This document shows, one piece after another, positions 18,946 to 27,198 of a stretch of 49,758 bases of DNA. The position numbers were made by a program, and so were the translations under genes. Within the stretch, counting starts at the first letter, position 1. Every line of letters starts with the position of its first letter. This DNA comes from Clostridia bacterium (GTDB lineage: Bacteria > Bacillota > Clostridia > Oscillospirales > Acutalibacteraceae), in the NCBI GenBank assembly GCA_017436285.1, contig JAFSDL010000022.1, positions 1 to 49,758 on the forward strand, written 5' to 3'. Under the pieces are notes generated by a model. That model was not told where the DNA came from and did no database searches. It saw nothing but the letters and a program-made list of their open reading frames with translations.

Positions 18946-19509
18946 TTAGAGTTGCTTCAGCTTCTTACCATCAGAAAAAGCATTTCCAACCTTTTCGCCT
19001 AATTTCAGATAAGCATTGTGATAGGGGTCAAAGGTTATGGGTTGAAGTTTCTCGGGGTCTATAAGTCCATCTTCACCTAAAATACTCTCATCAGCACTTA
19101 TATTCACAATTTCACCAATGCAGATACCATCTTCATTGAATTTGAGAAGATTGCATTCAACAGTCATTGGAAATTCATTTATAACCGGAGCATTCACAAA
19201 TTCGGATTTTACCGTTGTGAGTCCTGCTTTTGCCATTTTTTCAGGCTCGTTGTTGCCTGAAACAACCCCGACATAGTCAGCCTCAACAACGTGCTTAGCA
19301 TCTGCAATACTAACAGTAAAAGCCTTGCTTTCTTTTATATTTTTTGTTGTTTTATGAGCGTGAGAAAGGCAAACCATAATCTGTTTATGTTCATATATTC
19401 CGCCCCAAGCGGCATTCATACAGTTAGGTTTGCCATTCTCATCATAAGCCGCAACAATAAATACGGGCATAGGGTAAACATCACTTTGAGCACCAAAATT
19501 TTTACGCAT
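18946..19509 (-). CDS. Flavin reductase-like FMN-binding split-barrel protein
   Basis: 187 residues. The N-terminal PMPVFIVAAYDENGKPNCMNAAWGG and the later SHAHKTTKNIKESKAFTVSI match the flavin reductase/flavoredoxin family, which binds FMN and passes electrons to partner proteins or oxygen. It has no signal peptide. It is the last gene of a run with the rhodanese lipoprotein and PAS protein, 19 bases after the former. A redox role is likely; the specific donor and acceptor are unknown. Confidence 0.9.
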   Translation of the reverse strand: MRKNFGAQSDVYPMPVFIVAAYDENGKPNCMNAAWGGIYEHKQIMVCLSHAHKTTKNIKESKAFTVSIADAKHVVEADYVGVVSGNNEPEKMAKAGLTTVKSEFVNAPVINEFPMTVECNLLKFNEDGICIGEIVNISADESILGEDGLIDPEKLQPITFDPYHNAYLKLGEKVGNAFSDGKKLKQL

Positions 19510-19528
19510 AAAATGTTCCTTCTTTCTG

Positions 19529-19981
19529 TTATTTCACAACTTCATACTGCCAATCTATAATTCCGCCGAACTCTTTAACATTTGTATAGCCCAAATCAGC
19601 AAGAGCTTGAGCTGCAATTTTGCTTCGCCTTCCGCTACGGCAATATACCAGAATAAGTTGGTCTTTATCCGGCAGTTCTTTTTCTGCACGTTCTGCTATT
19701 TCATATTCAGGAATAAGAATTGCACCTTCAATATGACCTTCTTTGAACTCTTCTTCGGTTCTGGCATCAATAATTATATAATTAGTTTCGGTGTCCATTA
19801 ATTTTTTTGCCTGTTCACCCGAAATCTGCTCATAACCGAGTAAATTATTTGTTGAGTTTGCCGTTGTATTGGTAGTTGTATTTTTAGTTTCTTCAGTATT
19901 AGCATTACCCGAACAACTGCTGAATAAAGTCAATGAAATAATGAGCACAAATATCAGTCCTTTTAATTTTTTAAAACTCAT
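19529..19981 (-). CDS. Rhodanese-domain lipoprotein
   Basis: 150 residues. A lipoprotein signal peptide ends in the lipobox LFSSC (Cys about 23), followed by a Thr/Asn-rich linker. The single rhodanese domain (about 50-148) has the active-site loop VYCRSGRRS with the catalytic cysteine, after IIDARTEEEFKEGHIEGA. Family members transfer sulfane sulfur or bind persulfides; this one would act on the outer face of the membrane. It overlaps the end of the PAS gene by 11 bases and is followed by the flavin reductase, suggesting a small redox/sulfur cassette. Confidence 0.92.
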   Translation of the reverse strand: MSFKKLKGLIFVLIISLTLFSSCSGNANTEETKNTTTNTTANSTNNLLGYEQISGEQAKKLMDTETNYIIIDARTEEEFKEGHIEGAILIPEYEIAERAEKELPDKDQLILVYCRSGRRSKIAAQALADLGYTNVKEFGGIIDWQYEVVK

Positions 19982-20330
19982 ATAGTTTCCCCGATTCTTT
20001 GGTTCTGTATTCGTGCTTTTCGTAATAACCTATAAGTTCTCCGTTTTCATCACGCAAGGCAACCATATAAACATCTTTATTTTCTTTCGGGTTATTATAG
20101 GTGTAAATTATATTATTATCAGCACTTTCCTTAAACCATAAAACTACTTTATCTATCAGTTCATTTGATTTTTCGTTATGGCAATTTTTTAGATTTTGAC
20201 CTGTAAGGTCTTTGTGATAGCGTTCTATAGCAACAGGGTTCATATAGACAATTGTATGCTCCAAATTGCAAATTACAATTGGTGATCTGTCCTGCTCTAA
20301 AACGCTTTTAAAAAGTTTATTTAATAACAT
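19971..20330 (-). CDS. Stand-alone PAS-domain protein
   Basis: 119 residues from ATG 20330; GAGGG lies 5 bases upstream, so the in-frame TTG at 20342 is less likely. The whole protein is one PAS fold (SPIVICNLEHTIVYMNPVAIERYHKDLTGQNL, then NCHNEKSNELIDKVVLWF). The NCHNEKS segment recalls haem- or flavin-sensing PAS proteins of anaerobes, but no ligand can be assigned. There is no output domain, so it would act through a partner. It lies 14 bases after the serine hydrolase and overlaps the rhodanese gene. Confidence 0.8.
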   Translation of the reverse strand: MLLNKLFKSVLEQDRSPIVICNLEHTIVYMNPVAIERYHKDLTGQNLKNCHNEKSNELIDKVVLWFKESADNNIIYTYNNPKENKDVYMVALRDENGELIGYYEKHEYRTKESGKLYEF

Positions 20331-20344
20331 ATTTTCCCTCAAAA

Positions 20345-21868
20345 TCAGTTCACTTTGAATTTCATTGGTCTTTCCGTTGTTGATACAAGAAGATTAACAG
20401 CTTTGGTAACAACAAATTTAATTGGTTTATGCTTTTTGATAAAGTCGGGTGAAGTTGCATTTTTCAAAATAAACTCTGGAAAACTTGGTGTTCCTTTAAT
20501 CTGAATTTTGACTGTATTGCCCGAAAAATCAAAAATCATATATTGAGTTGAAAGCGTATTAATGGGCTTCACGACTGCATTTATTTTTCCGTTTTCTGAA
20601 TAAGCATATGCCCATATTTTATAAGGGTAGCCTTTAATCTGACATTCGCTAAATCGCGGTTCGCCATCAAGACCGCAGTTGATTACAACCTCATCCCCCT
20701 CTTCTTTCCATTTAACAGTAAAAACATCTTCTGTTAACTCAAAAGAAACCTCATCGAAGTTGGTTTTGGGCCTTTTAGCAAAGCTTGAAGTCAATGAGCG
20801 AGGGATAACACTTGCAGGGAACATTAAATTAGCAAGAACATTAGAAAAAGCGGTCATATAAAACACTTTTCCTGTTGGCACATTGAGTTTTTCTTCACAT
20901 TTTTTGGGAATGAGTCTTCTGTTTTCAAGATATTCTTTCAGTTTTTCATCCCATTCATCTGTGGTTTCATTTTCAAAGGCTTTAGCGAGAACATATTCAA
21001 TTGCGCCTTGGTTTCCACCCTCATCAATGCAGGCATTCATTGTGGCAACAACTGCATTGTATTGAGGAAAATATGAAATAATCTGCCCAAACATTCCCGT
21101 CATACTGAAAACGCCGTTCTCAATCCAGAAAAGATAGCCGTAACCTGCCTCTTTATTCTTGCGATTGAAATCAACTTGTATTTTGGTAGCTTCCTTTGTC
21201 CAGAATTCAGGGATTATCTGCTCACCATTATATTTACCGCCATCTGCATAGCATTGGCAGATTTTTGCAAGATCACGGAGTTTAAGGTAACAGCCTGTGC
21301 CACCGATACATTCGCCGATTTCATTGGTTTCCCACTTGGGAATATCAATTCCTAAAGGTTCAAAAAGTCGTGGTGTTAAATATTCAATAAGATTCTGACC
21401 TGAAAACTTATGTACTAAAGCTGCCACAACATGAGCATCGTTATTACTGTATAAAAAGCCTTTTTCCTTTCTGAATGGCGCTTTCATAAACATTTCCATA
21501 TAATTGCCTGTCATATCCTGCAGGAAACTAAACTTTTTATTGCTGCTCATTGTTAGAACAGAACGAACAGTAAGATTTTTCCATTCATCACCTTTACAAC
21601 ATTCATATTCGGGAAACAAATCAATTATTTTATCATCAAGGGAGAAAAGACCTTCTTGAATTGCAAAGCCTGCCGCAGTTGAAACAATTGACTTTGTAAC
21701 GGAAAACAAGGTGTGAGGCATATCCTTCGAATAAGGATAGTTATATTCCTCAAAAATTGTTTCTCCATTTTGCATTATAATAAGACCGTGGTTTTCAACT
21801 CCACAGTTTTCAAGTCTTTTATAATATTTAAGTATCCACTCAGATGAAAGCTTTGATTTTGTAAGCAT
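20345..21868 (-). CDS. Serine hydrolase of the class C beta-lactamase family
   Basis: 507 residues. The catalytic SxxK motif is SVTK (S56, K59) and the Y-x-N motif is YSN (Y140, N142), as in DD-peptidases, esterases and AmpC-like enzymes. The N-terminal catalytic domain spans about 1-300 and is followed by a beta-rich region of about 200 residues of unknown role. No signal peptide is seen, so despite the name it is more likely a cytoplasmic esterase or peptidase than an antibiotic-resistance enzyme. The gene is probably the first of the run leading to the PAS, rhodanese and flavin reductase genes. Confidence 0.88.
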   Translation of the reverse strand: MLTKSKLSSEWILKYYKRLENCGVENHGLIIMQNGETIFEEYNYPYSKDMPHTLFSVTKSIVSTAAGFAIQEGLFSLDDKIIDLFPEYECCKGDEWKNLTVRSVLTMSSNKKFSFLQDMTGNYMEMFMKAPFRKEKGFLYSNNDAHVVAALVHKFSGQNLIEYLTPRLFEPLGIDIPKWETNEIGECIGGTGCYLKLRDLAKICQCYADGGKYNGEQIIPEFWTKEATKIQVDFNRKNKEAGYGYLFWIENGVFSMTGMFGQIISYFPQYNAVVATMNACIDEGGNQGAIEYVLAKAFENETTDEWDEKLKEYLENRRLIPKKCEEKLNVPTGKVFYMTAFSNVLANLMFPASVIPRSLTSSFAKRPKTNFDEVSFELTEDVFTVKWKEEGDEVVINCGLDGEPRFSECQIKGYPYKIWAYAYSENGKINAVVKPINTLSTQYMIFDFSGNTVKIQIKGTPSFPEFILKNATSPDFIKKHKPIKFVVTKAVNLLVSTTERPMKFKVN

Positions 21869-21932
21869 AAGAACACCTCAGATGTTTAATAGCTTCATTA
21901 TACATTATAAAAAATCATAATTCAACAAAAAG

Positions 21933-21972
21933 AAAAATCCTTGAAAGCAGAAAACACTTTCAAGGAATTTTT
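21933..21972 (-). terminator. Rho-independent terminator after the DHHW gene
   Basis: Arms 21933-21947 and 21957-21972 form a stem with core TCCTTGAAAG and a 9-base loop; on the minus strand it ends in a T tract. It lies between the DHHW stop (21978) and the serine hydrolase start. Confidence 0.75.
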
Positions 21973-21977
21973 TATAA

Positions 21978-23078
21978 TTATTTTATTGTTTCGCTGTTAT
22001 TGAGAACCGATGTGCTGTATAAAAACAAAACATCCTGGGAATTGAATTCAATATAATTCTCCAATAAATTCGGGTGTATATATCGAATATCAACAAGGGT
22101 GATTTTTTTATATCCTTCAACCAGAAGTGGTGCAATTGAACTGCCGAAGGAATCCCTGAAAATTATCAGTTCTTTATTAGTTTTTGCATTTTCATTTTCA
22201 ATGGTAACCAAGGAAAGCGGGCCACCTAAAAACATTTCATAAGGGTCTTTGCCATTGGCTTTTTCCATATCATAAACAGAAATCTCTTTCCCATTCTGAA
22301 AATCATACACTTGGCATTTTTTAAAAGTCTCATTTGTAAGATACTTTATTTTTTCCGCCTCAAGAGGTAAAGCAGATTGACCATAATAAACTCCGTAAAA
22401 ATCAACATCAAGAGCTTTTTCTTGGTAGTCTGCCTTAACATCCGTACCCATTTCATTTCCGATTTTCTCTGCAACATCAATAAGCTCCTCTTCTCTCCAA
22501 TGGGTATCAGTTTTATAAAAATCGGAAAGCTTCAGCTCTTTTGTTATATCAATATATGTGAGAAAACCGGTATTTTCTCTTAATAAAGAAATCATTTTCT
22601 CATAGTCAATTGAAAGATAGCCGTTTTCCCTGCCAAGAAAATAGTTTTTATCGGGAATTATTGAAAGATAATTCTTTGTGGTTGAATTTTTGAGATATTT
22701 CTCATAAACATATTGAAATCTATCCCCTGCTCTTTCAACTGATGCTTCATTCAGAGGGTATTCAATTTTACTTGCAAAGCCATCAACAACATATATATCG
22801 TTATTTGCGCTCTGCTTAAAAATATTAAGATTTACCATCGCTTTAAGAGTTCTGAATTTATCTCTCAACGGAAACTGGTCAAGGGTATAATTTTCAAAAT
22901 TGCTCATAAAATCTCCCGAAACTACGGTTTTAAAGCTTAATTCGGGAAACTGCGAAAGCTTACGGCGTTCGCTTAAGGAAAATTCATCCTCAGGCTTCAG
23001 CCAGGCAAAAACAGAAACACTCAGAAAGAAGGCAACCATAACAAAAGTTATGACTATATGTTTAGTTTTCTCTGTCAT
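21978..23078 (-). CDS. DHHW/AlgX-like periplasmic-type O-acetylation protein
   Basis: 366 residues with one N-terminal membrane anchor (about 8-26). The family motif DTHW is at 191-194, and an SGNH-like serine segment FRDSFGSS lies near 309-316. Proteins of this type act outside the membrane and complete transfer of acetyl groups brought across by an MBOAT acyltransferase. The MBOAT gene lies 9 bases upstream in the same transcript, which supports this. The acceptor (teichoic acid, peptidoglycan or exopolysaccharide) cannot be read from the window. Confidence 0.9.
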   Translation of the reverse strand: MTEKTKHIVITFVMVAFFLSVSVFAWLKPEDEFSLSERRKLSQFPELSFKTVVSGDFMSNFENYTLDQFPLRDKFRTLKAMVNLNIFKQSANNDIYVVDGFASKIEYPLNEASVERAGDRFQYVYEKYLKNSTTKNYLSIIPDKNYFLGRENGYLSIDYEKMISLLRENTGFLTYIDITKELKLSDFYKTDTHWREEELIDVAEKIGNEMGTDVKADYQEKALDVDFYGVYYGQSALPLEAEKIKYLTNETFKKCQVYDFQNGKEISVYDMEKANGKDPYEMFLGGPLSLVTIENENAKTNKELIIFRDSFGSSIAPLLVEGYKKITLVDIRYIHPNLLENYIEFNSQDVLFLYSTSVLNNSETIK

Positions 23079-23087
23079 AGAAACCTC

Positions 23088-24488
23088 CTAAAATCTGAAA
23101 TACAAGAACGGATTAAACGAGCCGTCCACAAGATAAGCTGTCATAACCGCTAAAAGAACAACAAGTCCTATTGGCTCTAAAACCCATATAAACTTTGAAA
23201 TTTTCTTATTTCCAAAAAGATTTTCAACACTTCTTTTAACAATTGGTGTTGCCCCGATTATGCCAATAACAAGAGTTACTGCAAAACTTTTTAAATAATA
23301 GAAAAACTCTGTTGAAGCGAGAGGAATTCCACCTGCGCCAAACATACCACCGATGTAAGCAAACGCTTCTTTCATATCTGTGGCATTGAAAATAACAAAG
23401 CTTATGCCCACCGCAACAAGTGTATAAATTCTGCTTAGAACCTTTGATTTATCAAGATATTTTAAAAGGAATACCTTTTCCGCAATAAGAAGAATTGCAA
23501 AAAACAAGCCCCATATTATAAAGTTCCAATCCGCACCGTGCCAGAAGCCTGTAAGGAACCACACAACAAAAATATTAAAAAACCATCTTGGCTTTGAAAC
23601 CCTGTTACCACCTAAAGGAATATAAACATAGTCTCTGAACCAAGTACCCAAGGACATATGCCATCTTCTCCAGAATTCTGTTGCACTTTTTGAAATATAA
23701 GGGTAATTAAAGTTTTCGTTAAATCTGAACCCGAATATTCTGCCCAAGCCTATTGCCATATCGGAATAACCCGAAAAGTCAAAATATACGTGAAGCCCGA
23801 ATGCAACTGCATAAAGCCAATAGAACAGAACGGATTTATCATCAGATGCCTTGAAAATATCACAAAGCTCACCCAAGGTATTGGCGATGAGAATTTTTTT
23901 ACCAAGACCTAAAACAAATCTTCTTATACCCTTTGAAAAATTCTCAAAGGAATGTGTTCTTTCTTTTAATTGCTTTGCAATGTCTGAATATCTTACAATT
24001 GGGCCTGCGATAAGCTGGGGGAACATTGTGATATAGGCTGCAAGATTTATAATATTCTTCTGCGCCTTAGCATCCTTACGGTAAACATCAATTGTATAGC
24101 TTAAAATCTGAAAAGTGTAAAAACTGATACCAATAGGAAGAGCAATTCTCAAAAGAGGTACAGACAACCCCGTAACAGCATTAAAGTTTTCAATAAAAAA
24201 ATCAGCATATTTAAAATAGGCAAGAAAACCTAAATTTGCCACAACTGATATTCCAAGGAAAAGCTTTGACGCTTTTTTTTGAGAGAAAGCCTCAATCAGA
24301 ATGCCGGAAAAATACCCGATTATGATTGAGGCTATCATTAAAACTACATATTTAGGCTCGCCCCAACCATAAAAAACAAGGCTCGAAATCATAAGAACCG
24401 TGTTTTTCAACTTTTTAGGTGCGATAAAATAGAGTATCAGTACACTTGGCAGAAAATAATAAAGAAAAGGAATACTTGAAAAAAGCAT
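23088..24488 (-). CDS. MBOAT-family membrane O-acyltransferase
   Basis: 466 residues with about ten membrane segments. Family signatures are visible: PQLIAGPIVRYSDI near 155, FWRRWHMSLGTWFRDYVYIPLGG near 266-288, and the catalytic histidine in LTGFWHGADWNFI near 307-320. Such AlgI/DltB-like enzymes move acyl groups across the membrane for modification of surface polymers. It forms a two-gene unit with the DHHW protein downstream. Confidence 0.95.
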   Translation of the reverse strand: MLFSSIPFLYYFLPSVLILYFIAPKKLKNTVLMISSLVFYGWGEPKYVVLMIASIIIGYFSGILIEAFSQKKASKLFLGISVVANLGFLAYFKYADFFIENFNAVTGLSVPLLRIALPIGISFYTFQILSYTIDVYRKDAKAQKNIINLAAYITMFPQLIAGPIVRYSDIAKQLKERTHSFENFSKGIRRFVLGLGKKILIANTLGELCDIFKASDDKSVLFYWLYAVAFGLHVYFDFSGYSDMAIGLGRIFGFRFNENFNYPYISKSATEFWRRWHMSLGTWFRDYVYIPLGGNRVSKPRWFFNIFVVWFLTGFWHGADWNFIIWGLFFAILLIAEKVFLLKYLDKSKVLSRIYTLVAVGISFVIFNATDMKEAFAYIGGMFGAGGIPLASTEFFYYLKSFAVTLVIGIIGATPIVKRSVENLFGNKKISKFIWVLEPIGLVVLLAVMTAYLVDGSFNPFLYFRF

Positions 24489-24534
24489 ATTAATCCTCTT
24501 TCTGCTTTGTACTAAATTTTAAAATTCAAATCAC

Positions 24535-25110
24535 TTATGCGAGAGATTCTTCAACATTAAGAGTTGCGCTTTCGCCATAAACTGTTGCAAGCTTTGTTTT
24601 GAAGCTTTCAATTGCTTCTGCATTACCAAATGCAGCAACAACATATTCCTCTGCAACTGTGTAGATAATAAGAGTGTCGGGGAAACCGCACATCCACTGT
24701 GTGCTCTTGATGCTATCCTTAAGAGAATCAACAAGAGTTGTTACATTAGCTGCATCTGCAAGGTGGTATGCAGTTGCTGAGAATGTATTTGCATTCATAG
24801 CATGTGTAATTGTTGCAACCTTATCAACAAGCTTGAGTGAATCTTCTGTAATATGAAGAGTTGCAACTGCATTTTCAACATCAGAAATATTGAATTCGCC
24901 TGCAGCGCCATCAACAGGAGCACCAAAATCGCCACCCATAACGGGGAATTTTTCTTCTTCAGGGAATGTTGACCAAACGCCATCAAGAAGAGCAACGGGT
25001 GATTCAATTGTTACTTTGTTTTCATCCTCTTTGGGTGTGTTAGCACCGCAAGCTGCAAAAGCTACTACCATTACTACTGCCAATACTGCGCATAAAATTC
25101 TTTTTTTCAT
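24535..25110 (-). CDS. Putative lipoprotein of unknown function
   Basis: 191 residues with a lipoprotein signal peptide ending in AFAAC (Cys 21), so it is probably anchored to the outer face of the membrane. The mature part has a repeated alpha/beta character, and its layout recalls small clostridial lipoproteins of the DUF4358 type, but I cannot confirm that. It lies 19 bases after the anti-sigma gene on the same strand, so it may belong to the same transcript and to the regulon of that sigma factor. Confidence 0.8.
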   Translation of the reverse strand: MKKRILCAVLAVVMVVAFAACGANTPKEDENKVTIESPVALLDGVWSTFPEEEKFPVMGGDFGAPVDGAAGEFNISDVENAVATLHITEDSLKLVDKVATITHAMNANTFSATAYHLADAANVTTLVDSLKDSIKSTQWMCGFPDTLIIYTVAEEYVVAAFGNAEAIESFKTKLATVYGESATLNVEESLA

Positions 25111-25129
25111 TTTTAAAACTCCTTCTTGA

Positions 25130-25702
25130 TTATTTCTTTTTTATGATTTTCTTTTCTGTTTTGGCATTGTATTCAATTTCAAACACATCTTCATTGAATG
25201 CATTTGAAATTTTAATTTCAGCCTTGTTTACTTTTTCCTTTTCAACAACCCACTGAATTGATACCTGACCATTCACAGAACAAGTCTCGCCCGAAGAAAG
25301 AGCTACACCTGTTTTTTTATCAAACACGCTTATTTCCCCTTGGGAAACCTTTATTTCCGACTTTAAAAAAGCCATTGTTTCAAGATTAATAAACACAAAT
25401 TCATCTAAAACGCTTCTTTCGGAGGCAAGACCGATACCATATTCATCTAAAACAATAGCTTCCTCGGCAATTTTTTCACCGTTTGCATAAAGCCTAACCT
25501 TAGCAGACTCTGTTCTGACAAATACCGCGCCAACAATAACAAGAACCAAACAAGCAGCAATCAAAGAAATCTGTTTATACACTAAGCTATGCTTTTCAGG
25601 TTCTATTTTTTGCTCATAGGTTGCCATTACACGCTTTTTAAGATCTTCTGATGGTGCAATGCTTTGATATTTTTCAACATCTTCCTTGTTAAACACGATC
25701 AA
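25130..25702 (-). CDS. Membrane-anchored anti-sigma factor-like protein
   Basis: 190 residues: a short cytoplasmic N-terminus (about 1-42, EDVEKYQSIAPSEDLKKRVMATYE), one membrane helix (about 44-63, ISLIAACLVLVIVGAVFV) and an extracytoplasmic beta-rich domain. The order and the 4-base overlap with the ECF sigma gene upstream are typical of sigma/anti-sigma pairs. No zinc-binding HxxxCxxC motif is present, so it is not a ZAS-type anti-sigma. The signal it senses is unknown. Confidence 0.8.
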   Translation of the reverse strand: MIVFNKEDVEKYQSIAPSEDLKKRVMATYEQKIEPEKHSLVYKQISLIAACLVLVIVGAVFVRTESAKVRLYANGEKIAEEAIVLDEYGIGLASERSVLDEFVFINLETMAFLKSEIKVSQGEISVFDKKTGVALSSGETCSVNGQVSIQWVVEKEKVNKAEIKISNAFNEDVFEIEYNAKTEKKIIKKK

Positions 25703-26187
25703 TCCTCCCTTTCCATCAGATTTTTCAGCAAATCTCTGCCTCGGGAAAGTCTCATTTTAACTGCCGAAACGGAAATACCCAACATAAATGAAATTTCATC
25801 AATGGAATAACCCTCAAGATAGTGAAGAACTATAACCGCCTTATATCTTTCTGAAAGCTTTCCTAAAACCTCAAGAACACCGCTGTTTTCGGTTTCTTCC
25901 TCAGTTTTCAGATGATGAATCTCATCAAGAGATAAATGATTACGATGCTTTTTCTTTCTCAATATATCGCGACAGTGATTAACCGTAACCTTAACAAACC
26001 ACGCCTCTTCGTGTACGTTATCCTTAAACCTATGAGGCGTTGAAATGTATTTCGCAAAAACATCATGAACTGCATCCTCGGCATCGTGAGCGCTTTGTAA
26101 ATGAGAAAGAGCAAGTCTATATAAAAGACCCGAATATTTATCGTACATTATCTCAAAATCAGATTTCCCGACTTGGGACAAGCTCAA
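25699..26187 (-). CDS. ECF-type RNA polymerase sigma factor
   Basis: 162 residues. Region 2 is seen in YRLALSHLQSAHDAEDAVHDVFAKY (about 17-42) and region 4 in YKAVIVLHYLEGYSIDEISFMLGISVSAVKMRLSRGRDLLKN (about 115-156). It directs polymerase to a small regulon, usually its own operon, on an envelope signal relayed by the anti-sigma protein whose gene overlaps it by 4 bases. Its upstream region has an ECF-like promoter candidate. Confidence 0.93.
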   Translation of the reverse strand: MSLSQVGKSDFEIMYDKYSGLLYRLALSHLQSAHDAEDAVHDVFAKYISTPHRFKDNVHEEAWFVKVTVNHCRDILRKKKHRNHLSLDEIHHLKTEEETENSGVLEVLGKLSERYKAVIVLHYLEGYSIDEISFMLGISVSAVKMRLSRGRDLLKNLMERED

Positions 26188-26208
26188 ACTTTTCCCTCCC
26201 TTACTATG

Positions 26209-26237
26209 TAAACGTATAAAAAGCTAAAAAAGTCACA
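26209..26237 (-). promoter_or_regulatory. Candidate ECF autoregulatory promoter
   Basis: Minus strand TGTGAC (26232-26237), 17 bases with a T-rich spacer, CGTTTA (26209-26214), 22 bases or so before the sigma factor start. The shape resembles -35 TGnnAC / -10 CGT promoters of Firmicutes ECF sigmas. Confidence 0.4.
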
Positions 26238-26272
26238 TTTATTTTTAATTTTTTTGTTTTTTATAAAATTAA

Positions 26273-26296
26273 TCCCGAAAGTGTTTCATTTCGGGA
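26273..26296 (-). terminator. Terminator hairpin after exonuclease III
   Basis: 8-bp arms TCCCGAAA (26273-26280) and its complement (26289-26296) with an 8-base loop, followed on the minus strand by an AT-rich tract with T runs, 10 bases past the xth stop. Confidence 0.6.
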
Positions 26297-26305
26297 AATT
26301 TTATT

Positions 26306-27058
26306 TTATATATCAATTTCAATTCCTACGGGACAGTGGTCACTACCCATAATTTCATTAAGTATGAAGCTATCCTTCACTTTATCTACAATTCTATTTG
26401 AAACAACAAAATAGTCTATACGCCAACCAACGTTCTTTGCCCTTGCGCCATACATATAGCTCCACCAGGAATATTGCACCTTATCAGGATAAAGCTTTCT
26501 GAATGTATCTGTAAACCCTGCTTCAAGAAGCTCTGTGAATTTGCCTCTCTCCTCATCTGAAAAGCCTGCACTGAAATGGTTGGTTTTGGGATTCTTAAGG
26601 TCAATTTCTTCGTGAGCAACATTAAGGTCACCGCAATAAACCACAGGCTTTTTGCTGTCAAGAGCCTTCATATATTCTCTTAAAGCATCCTCCCACTCCA
26701 TTCTGTAGGAAAGCCTTGCGAGCTCTCTTTGAGCATTGGGAGTATAAACACAAAGAAGATAAAAATCCTCATATTCAAGGGTTATTGCTCTGCCCTCGTG
26801 GTCGTGCTCTTCAATACCAAGACCATAGCTGACGCTTAAAGGCTCTTTTTTTGCAAAAATTGCAGTACCGGAATAGCCCTTTTTTTCTGCACTATACCAA
26901 TATTGATGATAGTCAGGTGTGAGGAATTCTGCCTGACCCGGTTGCATTTTAGTTTCCTGAATGCAGAAAAAATCTGCATCCGTTTCTTTGAAAAATTCTT
27001 CAAAGCCTTTTCCCAGACAAGCTCTGAAGCCATTAACATTCCAAGATATAAATTTCAT
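26306..27058 (-). CDS. xth: Exodeoxyribonuclease III / AP endonuclease
   Basis: 250 residues, full length for the family. Signature segments: SWNVNGFRA (N-terminus), IQETK (metal-binding Glu near 36), YSGTAIFAK, CGDLNVAHEEIDLKNP (Asp and Asn near 144-146) and the closing GSDHCPVG with the catalytic Asp-His. The enzyme nicks DNA at abasic sites and trims 3' blocks in base excision repair. It is a single gene facing away from the phosphatase at 27199. Confidence 0.96.
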   Translation of the reverse strand: MKFISWNVNGFRACLGKGFEEFFKETDADFFCIQETKMQPGQAEFLTPDYHQYWYSAEKKGYSGTAIFAKKEPLSVSYGLGIEEHDHEGRAITLEYEDFYLLCVYTPNAQRELARLSYRMEWEDALREYMKALDSKKPVVYCGDLNVAHEEIDLKNPKTNHFSAGFSDEERGKFTELLEAGFTDTFRKLYPDKVQYSWWSYMYGARAKNVGWRIDYFVVSNRIVDKVKDSFILNEIMGSDHCPVGIEIDI

Positions 27059-27138
27059 TGCTTTTCTCCTGTTATTTTGATAATCAAATTATAGCATTAT
27101 TTTTTTGTTATATCAACTCAATAAAATCACTAAATCCA

Positions 27139-27166
27139 TTGCAATTTATTCTAAAACTGTTAAAAT
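27139..27166 (+). promoter_or_regulatory. Sigma-A promoter of the phosphatase gene
   Basis: TTGCAA (27139-27144), 16 bases, TAAAAT (27161-27166); the GTG start lies 33 bases downstream. Confidence 0.5.
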
Positions 27167-27198
27167 ATAAATAATTCAAATTGAAAGTTGGTGTTTTT

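Noticed and set aside
20345-21868. Antibiotic-resistance beta-lactamase
   Set aside because: Motifs fit the wider serine hydrolase family, there is no signal peptide and a long extra C-terminal region, so a resistance role is not supported.
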